Positions 27,259-35,957 of a DNA stretch of 64,000 bases are shown here, one piece after another. Position 1 is the stretch's first letter, and each line of letters opens with the position of its first letter. The notes beneath the pieces were generated by a model. It was not told where the DNA came from. It ran no database searches and worked only from the letters and a program-made list of their open reading frames with translations. The position numbers and the translations under genes are program-made. The stretch spans positions 62,001-126,000 of the forward strand of contig CAWCLK010000010.1 in assembly GCA_963796225.1 (NCBI GenBank), in the 5' to 3' direction. The stretch is from CAWCLK01 sp963796225 (GTDB taxonomy: Bacteria > Actinomycetota > Nitriliruptoria > Nitriliruptorales > Nitriliruptoraceae).

Positions 27259-28492
27259 GTGCGCGTGCACCGCCGCAACCCCGACCGCATCGACGAGCTG
27301 CCAGGCCCCCTCACCGTCGCCGAGCTGCTCGACCGGCTCGACGTCGACCCCCACACCGTCCTCGTGATCCACGACGGCGAGCTCGTCACCGCCGCCACCT
27401 CCATCCCCGCCGACGGCGAGGTCGAGATCCGGCCCGTGATCTCGGGCGGGGCGGGCGGCCCGACCTGCTTCGTGTGCCGGGGGCCGGCCGTCATCGAGGA
27501 ACCCCGCCACCGCGCGGCGTGGTGCGGGGCGCACTTCGTCGACCACGTCCAGGGCCAGGTGCGCAAGGCCGTCGACGCGCCCCGCCACCGCGAGTGGGAC
27601 GCCGAGGACGGCGGGCGGGGCGCCCACCCCCGCCCACACGACGGTCGGATGTTCTCCTACGACGACCGGATCCTCGTCGCGGTCTCCGGCGGCAAGGACT
27701 CCCTGGCCCTGTGGCACGCCCTGCTCGCCATGGGCTACCGCGCCGACGGGCTCTACGTCGGGCTCGGCATCGGCGGGTACTCGTCCCGCTCCGAGCGGAC
27801 CTGCCGCGAGTTCGCGACCCGTCACGCCGAGCCGCGGGGCGCCACGCTGCACGTGGTCGACCTGGCCGACGAGTACGGCTACACGATCCCGGCCGGGTCG
27901 CGCGCCGCCGAGCGCCCCACCTGCGGCGTCTGCGGGCTGTCGAAGCGCTACGTGTTCAACCGCGTGGCCATCGACGAGGGCTACGACGTGATGGCCACGG
28001 GCCACAACCTCGACGACGAGGCCGCGACGCTGCTGGGCAACACGATCCGCTGGCAGGACGGGTTCCTGGCCCGCCAGCGCCCCGTGCTGCCCGCCACCGG
28101 CGGCAACCAGGTCCGCAAGGTCAAGCCGCTGTACCGCCTGTCCGAGCGCGAGATGGCCGCCTACTGCGTGGTCGCTGGGATCGACTACGTGGTCGAGGAG
28201 TGCCCGCTGGTGGACGGCAACACCGGCCACGAGCTCAAGGAGGCGCTCAACGTCATGGAGCGCACCTCGCCCGGGATCAAGGCCCAGTTCCTGTTCGGCT
28301 TCCTCGACCGCGAGGCCCACCACTGGCCGGCCGACGAGGCCGACGCCCACGCCGTCCGCCGTCGGGGCGTGCGACACCTGCGGGATGCCCACCACCACCG
28401 AGACCTGCGCCTTCTGCCGCCAGCGGGAGCGCATCACCCAGTCGCTGCCGCTGGTGGCGTCCACCTCCCCCCACTCCCTGGAGCACGCGTGA
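27259..28492 (+). CDS. ttuA: ThiS/TtuB-like sulfur carrier fused to TtuA-like tRNA thiolation enzyme (one frameshift)
   Basis: Residues 1-64 form a ubiquitin-like sulfur carrier domain that ends in ISGG. The frame continues without break into a TtuA/TtcA-type enzyme: zinc ribbon CFVC near 70, PP-loop SGGKDS at 143-148, the Fe-S/zinc cysteines in TCGVCGLSKR, and TGHNLDDEA. A G4 run at 28364-28367 shifts the frame; reading G3 restores the C-terminal zinc ribbon CDTCGMPTTTETCAFC and a stop at 28492. TtuA makes 2-thiouridine at tRNA position 54. In relatives the carrier is normally a separate protein. GTG 27259 has GAAGG upstream, and the end overlaps trmI. Confidence 0.82.
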
Positions 28493-29478
28493 GCGACCGC
28501 CCCGACCCCATCCCTCCCGTCACGCGGCCGCCGGGCAGTCCCGAACCGCTGGCGGAGGGCGAGCTGGTGCTCCTGCGTGACCGGCGGCAGCGGCGCTACC
28601 TGGTCACGCTGCAGGCGGGCGGCCAGTGGCACAGCCACAGCGGGGTGCTCGAGCACGACGACGTCATCGGCGGTCCCGAGGGGCGGGCCCTGCGCACCAC
28701 CAAGAACATGGAGGTGGTGGTGCTGCGGCCCACACGCACCGACTACGTGCTGAAGATGAAGCGGGGCGCCCAGGTCGTCTACCCCAAGGACCAGGCGATG
28801 ATCGTGGGGCTGGCCGACGTCCGGCCCGGCATGACGGTCGTCGAGGCGGGGGCCGGGTCGGGGGCGCTGACCCTGGCGCTGCTCGACGCGGTCGGGCCGA
28901 CGGGGCGGGTCGTCTCCTTCGAACGGCGTGACGACCACCTGCCCCACGCGATCCGCAACGTCGAGGACTGGCACGGCGGCCGACCGGCCACCTGGGAGGT
29001 CCACCTGGGCGACGTGGTCGAGCACCTGCCGGACCTGCAGGCGCACCGGGTCGTCCTCGACGTGCTCGAACCGTGGACGGTCGTGCCCGCCGCCGCCGAG
29101 GCGCTGGCGCCCGGGGGGGTCCTGCTGACCTACACCCCGACGGTGACCCAGCTGATGCGCGTCCACGAGGCGTGCGAGGCGGATGGACGGTTCGCCGACG
29201 TGGCCACGACCGAGACCTTCCAGCGCGGCTGGGACGTCGACGGGCTGGCGGTTCGCCCCGCCCACCGCATGGTCGCCCACACCGCCTTCCTGACCACCGC
29301 CCGGCGCGTGCTGGCGGGCGAGGAGGGGGCCCGCCCCGGCGCACACGGTCCGGTGGGCCGGGGATCGCGTGGGTCGACGACACGTCCGGGTCGGACGCCT
29401 GACCCGCGCCTCGACGGTTCCGGTTCACAGGGGGACCTGCTTCGTATACTCGAGGGTGACCCCAGGTGGGTCGCCTGA
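28489..29478 (+). CDS. trmI: tRNA (adenine-N1)-methyltransferase TrmI
   Basis: SAM-dependent methyltransferase making m1A58 in the tRNA T-loop, functionally next to the position-54 thiolation enzyme with which it overlaps (GTGA). It shows a small N-terminal beta domain, YPKDQAMIVG, the SAM motif VVEAGAGSGALTLALL near residue 115, and VVLDVLEPW. The last 50 residues (Gly/Arg/Pro-rich) lie beyond the usual end and overlap a promoter-like sequence. A small indel in the G-run near 29325 would instead end the protein at 29402. Confidence 0.9.
   Translation: MSDRPDPIPPVTRPPGSPEPLAEGELVLLRDRRQRRYLVTLQAGGQWHSHSGVLEHDDVIGGPEGRALRTTKNMEVVVLRPTRTDYVLKMKRGAQVVYPKDQAMIVGLADVRPGMTVVEAGAGSGALTLALLDAVGPTGRVVSFERRDDHLPHAIRNVEDWHGGRPATWEVHLGDVVEHLPDLQAHRVVLDVLEPWTVVPAAAEALAPGGVLLTYTPTVTQLMRVHEACEADGRFADVATTETFQRGWDVDGLAVRPAHRMVAHTAFLTTARRVLAGEEGARPGAHGPVGRGSRGSTTRPGRTPDPRLDGSGSQGDLLRILEGDPRWVA
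29455..29460 (+). promoter_or_regulatory. Possible -10 element (TATACT) for mpa-dop
   Basis: TATACT lies 71 bases before the mpa start codon, in a locally AT-richer stretch. No good -35 hexamer was found at the right spacing, so this is tentative. Confidence 0.35.
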
Positions 29479-29531
29479 CGGCACCCACGTGTCGCCGTCG
29501 CGCGGCACACCCGGGAGCGAAGGACACACAC

Positions 29532-31379
29532 GTGGCCACGGACCAGCCCGAGCAGCCGCAGCACCCGCACGGTGACGTCCCCGAGCCGGAGTGGGCCGAC
29601 CCGACGGGCTCCCACGTCCGTCGCGTGCCGGCCGAGGACCACGCGGTCGACGCCCCCGTGCCGACCGACCCGGACGAGCTCGCGGCCGAGGTCAAGGTCC
29701 TGCGCGAGGAGATCGAGCTGCTCCGGCGGCGGGTCGCTGCGTCGCCGGGCCGCATCCGGCTGCTCGAGGAGCGCCTGCTCGAGACCAAGGGCCGGCTGCA
29801 GGCCGCCCAGACCCAGAACACCAAGCTGTCCGACACGCTTCGCGCCGCCCGCGAGCAGCTGGCCGCCCTGCGTGACGAGGTCGAGAAGCTGTCGACCCCG
29901 CCGCAGAACTACGCCTCGTTCCTCGCGGTGGACGACGGTGACGAGTCGACCGTCACGGTGGTCCTCCACGGCCGCAAGATGAAGGTGCAGGCCGCCGACG
30001 AGATCGTGCTCGACGAGCTGCGCCCCGGGCAGGAGGTCCTGCTCAACGAGGCCAACAACATCGTGGGCGTGGGGGACTACGAGGACCGCGGCGAGATCCT
30101 GTCCGTCTCCGAGCTGCTCGGCGACGGCCGCGCGCTGGTCGTCGGCCACGCCGACGAGGAACGCATCGTCTCGCTCTCCGACGAGCTGCGGGCCAGCCCG
30201 CTGAAGGCCGGCGACTCGATCCTCGTCGACCTGCGGGCCAACGTCGCCCTCGAGCGCATCCCCAAGGCCGAGGTCGAGCAGCTCGTCCTCGAGCAGGTCC
30301 CCGACATCAGCTACGAGCAGATCGGTGGGCTCAAGGACCAGGTCGAGGCCATCCGTGACGCCATCGAGCTGCCGTACCTGTACGGCGACCTGTTCGTCGA
30401 GCACGAGCTGCGCCCGCCGAAGGGCATCCTGCTGTACGGCCCGCCCGGCTGCGGCAAGACGATGATCGCCAAGGCCGTGGCCAACTCGCTGGCCCAGCGC
30501 GTCGCCGAGAAGACGGGTCGGGACGACGTCCGCAGCTACTTCCTCAACGTCAAGGGCCCCGAGCTGCTCAACAAGTACGTGGGCGAGACCGAGCGGCAGA
30601 TCCGGCTGATCTTCCAGCGTGCCCGCGAGAAGGCCTCCGAGGGCTTCCCCGTCATCGTGTTCTTCGACGAGATGGAGTCGCTGTTCCGCACCCGCGGGTC
30701 GGGGGTCTCCAGCGACGTCGAGACCACGGTGGTCCCGCAGCTGCTGGCCGAGATCGACGGCGTCGAGTCGCTCAAGGACGTCGTGGTCATCGGGGCGTCG
30801 AACCGCGAGGACATGATCGACCCGGCCATCCTGCGCCCGGGTCGCCTGGACGTGAAGATCAAGGTCGAGCGCCCCGACGCGGCCGCCGCCCGCGAGATCT
30901 TCGGGATCTACCTGCACTCGCGCCTGCCGCTCCACGACGACGAGGTCAAGGCCGCCGGGGGCGACCCGGAGCAGGCCGTCGAGCAGATGGTCGCCGCCAC
31001 CGTCGACAAGATGTACGCCGAGGACGACGACACCCGCTTCCTCGAGGTCACCTACGCCAACGGCGAGAAGCAGATCCTGTACTTCAAGGACTTCAACTCC
31101 GGGGCCATGATCGAGAACGTCGTCGCCCGGTCCAAGAAGTACGCCATCAAGCGCTACCTGGCCGAGTCCGAGCGCGGCATCCGCACCGCCGACCTGCTGC
31201 GGGCGATCAAGGACGAGTTCCGCGAGAACGAGGACCTGCCCAACACCACCAACCCGGACGACTGGGCGCGCATCTCCGCCCTGAAGGGTGAACGCATCGT
31301 CTACATCCGGACGCTGACCCAGGACACCTCCGACCCCGGTCGGTCCATCGAGAACCTCAACCCCGGGCAGTACCTGTAG
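29532..31379 (+). CDS. mpa: Proteasome-associated ATPase Mpa/ARC
   Basis: 615-residue AAA ATPase that unfolds pupylated proteins and feeds them to the 20S proteasome. It has an N-terminal coiled coil (about 50-120) that captures Pup, two OB domains (about 130-250), Walker A GPPGCGKT near 305, Walker B VIVFFDEMES near 375, and the arginine-finger region. The protein ends in GQYL, the C-terminal Tyr-containing motif that docks into the proteasome alpha ring. The start is GTG 29532 with GAAGGA. The stop overlaps the dop start (TAGTG). Confidence 0.97.
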   Translation: MATDQPEQPQHPHGDVPEPEWADPTGSHVRRVPAEDHAVDAPVPTDPDELAAEVKVLREEIELLRRRVAASPGRIRLLEERLLETKGRLQAAQTQNTKLSDTLRAAREQLAALRDEVEKLSTPPQNYASFLAVDDGDESTVTVVLHGRKMKVQAADEIVLDELRPGQEVLLNEANNIVGVGDYEDRGEILSVSELLGDGRALVVGHADEERIVSLSDELRASPLKAGDSILVDLRANVALERIPKAEVEQLVLEQVPDISYEQIGGLKDQVEAIRDAIELPYLYGDLFVEHELRPPKGILLYGPPGCGKTMIAKAVANSLAQRVAEKTGRDDVRSYFLNVKGPELLNKYVGETERQIRLIFQRAREKASEGFPVIVFFDEMESLFRTRGSGVSSDVETTVVPQLLAEIDGVESLKDVVVIGASNREDMIDPAILRPGRLDVKIKVERPDAAAAREIFGIYLHSRLPLHDDEVKAAGGDPEQAVEQMVAATVDKMYAEDDDTRFLEVTYANGEKQILYFKDFNSGAMIENVVARSKKYAIKRYLAESERGIRTADLLRAIKDEFRENEDLPNTTNPDDWARISALKGERIVYIRTLTQDTSDPGRSIENLNPGQYL

Positions 31380-32854
31380 TGGCGAGCCCCAGCTACGTCG
31401 GCACCGAGACCGAGTTCGGCATCCAGGTGGTCGGCGGCGAATCCGACGTCAACCCGGTGCTGGCGTCGTCGATGGTCGTGGCCGCCTACCGCGAGGCCCG
31501 TGACGTGCGGTGGGACCACACCGACGAGCACCCGCTGCGGGACGCCCGCGGGTACGAGGTCGACGCCCACGAGCCCCCGACCGACGACGAGCTCGGCCTG
31601 GCCAACACGGTCCTGACCAACGGGGCGCGGTTCTACGTCGACCACGCCCACCCCGAGTACTCCTCGCCCGAGGTCTCCAACGCCCGGGACGCGGTGATCT
31701 GGGACAAGGCGGGGGAGCGGATCCTCGAGGACGCCGCGCGTCGCGCCGCCGCCACGCTGTCACGCGGACGGGTGCTGATCCACAAGAACAACACCGACGG
31801 CAAGGGCGCCGCCTACGGCACCCACGAGAACTACCTCGTGCCCCGCGACGTCCCGTTCGGGATGCTCGTGCGCCAGCTGACACCGTTCTTCGTGTCGCGG
31901 CCGATGTACGCCGGGGCGGGGCGGCTCGGCAACGAGTTCGGCCTGGCGGACGTGCCGTACCAGCTGACCCAGCGGGCCGACTTCTTCGAGGTCGAGGTCG
32001 GGCTCGAGACCACCCTGAAGCGCCCGATCATCAACACGCGCGACGAACCCCACAGCGACCCGGACAAGTACCGCCGGCTGCACGTGATCAACGGGGACGC
32101 GACGCTGTGCGAGGTCGCCACGTTCGTCAAGATCGGCGCGACGATGATCGTGCTGGCCATGGTCGAGGACGAGTTCCTCCCCGACCCGCCCCGCCTGCAG
32201 GACCCGGTCCGTGCCTTCCACCGCATCAGCCACGACCTGACCCAGCGGGGCACCGTGCGCCTCGACGACGACCGCGCCGTCACCCCGCTCGAGCTGCAGT
32301 GGCACTACCTCGACTACGCCAGCAAGTACCTCGAGCACCAGGACGTCGACGAGGTCACCGCCGAGGTCATGCGACGCTGGGAGTCGATCCTGGTGATCGC
32401 CGAGCAGGACCCCCGGGGACTGGGCGGCATCGTGGACTGGGCCACCAAGCTCGACCTGCTCGAGCAGTACCGCGACCGGGACGGGCTCGACTGGGGCGAC
32501 GCCAAGCTGTCCATGATCGACCTGCAGTACCACGACGTCCGCCAGGACAAGGGCCTGTACAACCGGCTCGCGGCCCGCGGCAGCGTCGAGCGGCTGGTCA
32601 CCGAGGACGAGGTCCAGCACGCCATGACCACGCCACCGGAGGACACCCGGGCGTGGTTCCGCGGCCGGTGCCTCGAGCGGTTCCGGGACCAGATCGTGGC
32701 CGCCGGCTGGGACGCCCTGATCTTCGACGTGGGGCGGGACGCCCTGCAACGCATCCCGATGATGGAGCCGGGGAAGGGGACCCGCGCCCACGTCGGGGCG
32801 CTGCTCGACGAGGTCGCCGATGCCCGCGAGCTGCTGGACCGTCTGACCGGGTGA
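31379..32854 (+). CDS. dop: Depupylase/deamidase Dop
   Basis: 491-residue glutamine-synthetase-fold enzyme. Dop deamidates the C-terminal Gln of Pup to Glu, and also removes Pup from substrates. The start GTETEFGIQV carries the Mg-binding Glu residues, with ARFYVDHAHPEYSSPEV, IHKNNTDGKGAAYGTHENY and RPIINTRDEPH following. The insert near residues 40-60 is the Dop loop region that distinguishes it from PafA. The GTG start overlaps the mpa stop by one base. Confidence 0.97.
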   Translation: MASPSYVGTETEFGIQVVGGESDVNPVLASSMVVAAYREARDVRWDHTDEHPLRDARGYEVDAHEPPTDDELGLANTVLTNGARFYVDHAHPEYSSPEVSNARDAVIWDKAGERILEDAARRAAATLSRGRVLIHKNNTDGKGAAYGTHENYLVPRDVPFGMLVRQLTPFFVSRPMYAGAGRLGNEFGLADVPYQLTQRADFFEVEVGLETTLKRPIINTRDEPHSDPDKYRRLHVINGDATLCEVATFVKIGATMIVLAMVEDEFLPDPPRLQDPVRAFHRISHDLTQRGTVRLDDDRAVTPLELQWHYLDYASKYLEHQDVDEVTAEVMRRWESILVIAEQDPRGLGGIVDWATKLDLLEQYRDRDGLDWGDAKLSMIDLQYHDVRQDKGLYNRLAARGSVERLVTEDEVQHAMTTPPEDTRAWFRGRCLERFRDQIVAAGWDALIFDVGRDALQRIPMMEPGKGTRAHVGALLDEVADARELLDRLTG

Positions 32855-32906
32855 GCCCCTCGGGCCGGCCGTTACGGTCGCCGCCCCCGACAGACGAGGA
32901 GGCCCC

Positions 32907-33460
32907 GTGGCCACCTGGGTCACCGCGCCATGGTCCACCCTGGGCTGGGTGGCGCTGTCCACCGCCGTCGCCTACATCGGCGTGATCGTCTACACCAGGA
33001 TCGCCGGGCTGCGGTCGTTCGCGAAGATGTCGGCGTTCGACTTCGCCGCCACGATCGCGATCGGGTCCATGGCGGCGTCGATGTCCCTGCTCGACACGCG
33101 TGGACATCACCACGCGGACTGGTGGGCCTCGCGACGCTGTACCTGCTCCAGCTCCTCGTCGCGGCGATCCGAACGCGGTCCGAGGCGTTCAAGCAGGCCG
33201 TCGACAACTCGCCGCTGCTGCTGATGGCTGGCCCCGAGATCCTGCACGACAACCTGCGGATGGGGAACATCAGCCTCGACGACCTGCGTTCGAAGCTGCG
33301 CGAGTCCGGGGCGCTGCGCCGTGACCAGGTCGTCGCCGTGATCCTCGAGACGACCGGCGACATGACGGTGCTGAAGGGCCAGGATCGCGTCGAGGCCTGG
33401 ATGGTCGAAGGGGTCCGGGGTGCCGACCGGCTCGATCGTGAGGTCCTTGGCGAACCGTGA
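32907..33460 (+). CDS. DUF421 (YetF-like) membrane protein (frameshifted)
   Basis: About 185 codons. The N-terminus carries two to three TM helices and the family motif TRIAGLRSFAKMSAFDFA. After a frame break near 33100, the second half gives a TM helix (LVGLATLYLLQLLVAAI) and the cytoplasmic domain with NSPLLLMAGPEILHDNLR and DLRSKLRESGALRRDQVVAVILE, typical of YetF-like proteins. The length implies one missing base. The function of the family is unclear. It lies between dop and pup, an unusual position. ATG and GTG codons lie near 32907; GAGGAGG precedes the GTG. Confidence 0.75.
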
Positions 33461-33535
33461 TCCCGGGTCACGGACACGGGGCGGGGAGGCCGCCGCTGGG
33501 TACAGTCCTCGACACGAGGCGCGAGGAGCCACACC

Positions 33536-33730
33536 ATGGCTGACGGCGGACAGGTCCAGGGCAAGGGCCGCGACCGCGACGAGGACGAGGTCGAGGAGAC
33601 CACGTCCGCGGCCGAGACCGACGAGGACCTCCTCGACGACGTGGACGGCCTGCTCGACGAGATCGACGACGTCCTCGAGGAGAACGCCGAGGAGTTCGTC
33701 AAGAACTACGTCCAGAAGGGCGGCCAGTAG
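33536..33730 (+). CDS. pup: Prokaryotic ubiquitin-like protein Pup
   Basis: 64-residue acidic, disordered protein with the helical Mpa-binding region (DVDGLLDEIDDVLEENAEEF) and the C-terminus VQKGGQ. It ends in Gln, so Dop must deamidate it before PafA ligates it to substrate lysines. The ATG is at 33536, shortly after GCGAGGAG as ribosome site. In most actinobacteria pup sits directly between dop and prcB; here a membrane gene precedes it and an opposing gene follows. Confidence 0.97.
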   Translation: MADGGQVQGKGRDRDEDEVEETTSAAETDEDLLDDVDGLLDEIDDVLEENAEEFVKNYVQKGGQ

Positions 33731-33745
33731 CCCGTGGACGTGTGA

Positions 33746-33769
33746 CGGGCGCCCCGACCGGGGCGCCCG
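33746..33769. terminator. Convergent hairpin between pup and His-rich gene
   Basis: Perfect 10-base inverted repeat (CGGGCGCCCC / GGGGCGCCCG) with a 4-base loop, 15 bases after the pup stop and 16 bases before the end of the opposing gene. There is no T-run on either side. The placement suggests a bidirectional terminator that would separate pup from prcBA transcription. Confidence 0.6.
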
Positions 33770-33784
33770 ACGGGAGGCGCGGCG

Positions 33785-34117
33785 CTACGTGCTGGCCTTC
33801 TTGGTCGCCTTCTTCGTCGACTTCTTGGCGGTGGCCTTCTTGGTCGACTTCTTGGCGGCCTTCTTCGCCGGGGCGCGCTTCTTGACCGGCTCGTCGTGGT
33901 CGTGGTCGTGGGCCTCGCCCGCGTGCTCGCGGTCGAAGTCCTCGTGCGGCCAGTGGGCGTGCGTGACCTCGGCGTGGTCGTGCGAGTGGCTGTGCTTCCA
34001 GCTGAGGTGCTCGAAGCCCCCGGTCATCTCGCGATAGTTGTGGGTCACGTGCCAGTGCTCGTGGTCGTGGACCATCGCGTCGTGTGTGTGCTCTTCGAAC
34101 TGTGGGGTGTCGGCCAT
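33785..34117 (-). CDS. Histidine-rich protein with lysine/alanine histone-like tail
   Basis: 110 residues in two parts. Residues 1-80 contain about 20 histidines, many as His-x-His (THDAMVHDHEHWHVTH, KHSHSHDHAEVTHAHWPHE), likely to bind metal such as Zn, Ni or Cu. Residues 81-110 are KKRAPAKKAAKKSTKKATAK repeats, like the C-termini of histone H1 and actinobacterial nucleoid proteins. Similar His-rich proteins without a known function are recalled from actinobacteria. ATG 34117 has GGAGG upstream. It lies opposite pup and prcB. Confidence 0.75.
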   Translation of the reverse strand: MADTPQFEEHTHDAMVHDHEHWHVTHNYREMTGGFEHLSWKHSHSHDHAEVTHAHWPHEDFDREHAGEAHDHDHDEPVKKRAPAKKAAKKSTKKATAKKSTKKATKKAST

Positions 34118-34280
34118 GCGGTTGCCTCCAGTGCATCGGCTCCGGGCCCGACCGTAGAGCGTCGCGGTCGGTCCTCGTCACGGTCGTCCGACCGACCCTG
34201 CGCCGACCGGCCTCAACGCGCCCCGCGTCGGCCGTTCGGGTGCCTACCATCGGCCTTCCGCACCATCGAAGGAGCGCCCG

Positions 34281-35109
34281 GTGTCAGAGCTCGGACTCGG
34301 GGACGTGTTCCCCCGGCCCTTCGAGGCCCAGTCGTCATCCTTCGCCGAGGTCCTGCGCCGCGCCGTCCCCGACGCCGTCGCGGACTGGCGCGGGCGTGAG
34401 CTGTCGCCGTCGCTGCACGACCAGGTCGTCGAGGGCACCACGGTGCTGGCCGTCCTGTTCGACGGCGGCGTGGTGGTGGCCGGTGACCGGCGCGCCACGG
34501 CCGGCAACCTCATCTCGAAGACCGACATGCGCAAGGTCTTCCCGGCCGACCACCACTCGGCGGTCGCCATCTCCGGTGCCGCGGGCCCCGCCATGGAGCT
34601 CGCCCGCGTCTTCGCCACCGAGCTCGAGCACTACGAGAAGGTCGAGGGCGAGGCGCTCAGCCTGGAGGGCAAGTCGAACAAGCTCGCCGGGATGGTGCGT
34701 GCGAACCTGCCGCTGGCCATGCAGGGCATGGTCGTGGTGCCGCTGTTCGCCGGCGTCGATCGCGCGCTCCGGGGTCCCCGGCATCTACGAGTACGACCCG
34801 GTCGGCGGTCGCTACACGGCCCGCCGCCACGCCGCCAGTGGGTCCGGGTCGCTGGTGGCACGCCAGACGCTGCTGCACGGCTTCCGTCACGCCACCCCCG
34901 AGGCCGGCACGGTCCGCCTGGCCGTCGAGGCGCTGTTCGACGCGGCCGAGCAGGACTCCGCGACCGGAGGGCCGGACCTGATCCGGCGCATCTACCCGAT
35001 CGTCGCGATCATCGACGTGGACGGGTACCGCGAGCTCGACGACGATGCCGTGCTCGGCCACGTCGAGGAGATCGTGGCCGACCGCGAGGCGCGCCACCCC
35101 GAGGACTGA
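34281..35109 (+). CDS. prcB: 20S proteasome beta subunit PrcB (one frameshift)
   Basis: Proteolytic subunit of the bacterial proteasome. A 52-residue propeptide precedes the catalytic N-terminal threonine (VVEG/TTVLAVLF, Thr53), followed by AGDRRATAGN and the SGAAGPAMELARVF segment. The frame breaks at a G4 run near 34778; G3 restores the C-terminal half (GIYEYDPVGGRY, ASGSGSLVARQTL, IVAIIDVDGYREL). The length is one base over a multiple of three. The start is GTG 34281 with AAGGAG. prcA follows 40 bases later. Confidence 0.95.
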
Positions 35110-35149
35110 CCGAGCACCCCACCCGTTCGACCTGACGAAGGCCCACACC

Positions 35150-35830
35150 ATGGCGATGCCGTTCTACGTCGCGCCCGAGCAGATGATGAAGGACCGGGCG
35201 GAGTACGCCCGCAAGGGCATCGCCCGGGGTCGGTCCCTCGTCGCCATCGAGTACGCCGACGGGGTCGTCTTCGTGGGGGAGAACCCGTCCCGGATGCTCT
35301 ACAAGACCTCCGAGATCTACGACCGGATCGGCTTCGCGGCGGTCGGCAAGTACAACGAGTTCGAATCGATGCGCGTGGCCGGCATCCGCCTCGCCGACGT
35401 CAAGGGCTACCAGTACGCGCGCGAGGACGTCACGGCCAAGTCGCTGGCCAACGCCTACAGCCAGGCGCTGGGCGCGATCTTCATGGGGGACAGCAAGCCC
35501 TACGAGGTCGAGCTGCTGATCGCCCAGGTCGACGGGCCCGAGGCCGACCTCGAGCTGTTCCACATCCTCTACGACGGCTCGATCGTGGACGAGCGCGACG
35601 TCGTCGCCATCGGCGGCGAGTCCGAGTCCCTCACCGAGCGGCTCCGCGAGGGGTTCCGCCCCGACATGGACCTGCAGACCGCCATCCGGCTCGGGCGGGA
35701 CGCCATGGGCAGCGCTGGGGGGCGCGACATCCCTGCCGAGGACCTCGAGGTCTCCGGCCTCGACCGCACCCGGCCGCGACGCCGTTTCTTCCGGATGCCC
35801 CCCTCCGAGGTGGCCGACCTCCTGGGCTGA
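35150..35830 (+). CDS. prcA: 20S proteasome alpha subunit PrcA
   Basis: 226-residue structural alpha subunit that forms the outer gated rings. It begins MAMPFYVAPEQMMKDRAEYARKGI, with the conserved YARKGI helix and GRSLVAIEYADGVVFVGEN; the catalytic Thr is absent, as expected. The Arg-rich C-terminus (RTRPRRRFFRM) is longer than the core. ATG 35150 is preceded by GAAGG. It is co-directional with prcB and partner of Mpa through its inter-subunit pockets. Confidence 0.96.
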   Translation: MAMPFYVAPEQMMKDRAEYARKGIARGRSLVAIEYADGVVFVGENPSRMLYKTSEIYDRIGFAAVGKYNEFESMRVAGIRLADVKGYQYAREDVTAKSLANAYSQALGAIFMGDSKPYEVELLIAQVDGPEADLELFHILYDGSIVDERDVVAIGGESESLTERLREGFRPDMDLQTAIRLGRDAMGSAGGRDIPAEDLEVSGLDRTRPRRRFFRMPPSEVADLLG

Positions 35831-35917
35831 CGAGGACGGACTAGTCCCTTCAGCGCCTCGAAAAACGGCCCAGCAGAACCATGGCGATGTGGTTGACACA
35901 TCGGCATGCTTGCAACG

Positions 35918-35940
35918 CACCGTCAACAGACATGACGGTG
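35918..35940. promoter_or_regulatory. Perfect dyad in the subtilase leader
   Basis: CACCGTCA-N7-TGACGGTG, 8-base perfect arms, ending 17 bases before the subtilase start codon. A TTGACA hexamer at 35893-35898 lies just upstream, though no matching -10 is apparent. It could be an operator or a small leader hairpin. Confidence 0.4.
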
Positions 35941-35957
35941 TGTCACTGGAGGGCCAG

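Noticed and set aside
25744..29346. A 1200-codon open frame on the minus strand covering the thiolase and methyltransferase genes
   Set aside because: Only its downstream end (25744-27078) is a real gene. The rest has shadow composition opposite well-supported plus-strand genes; long antisense frames are expected at this GC content.
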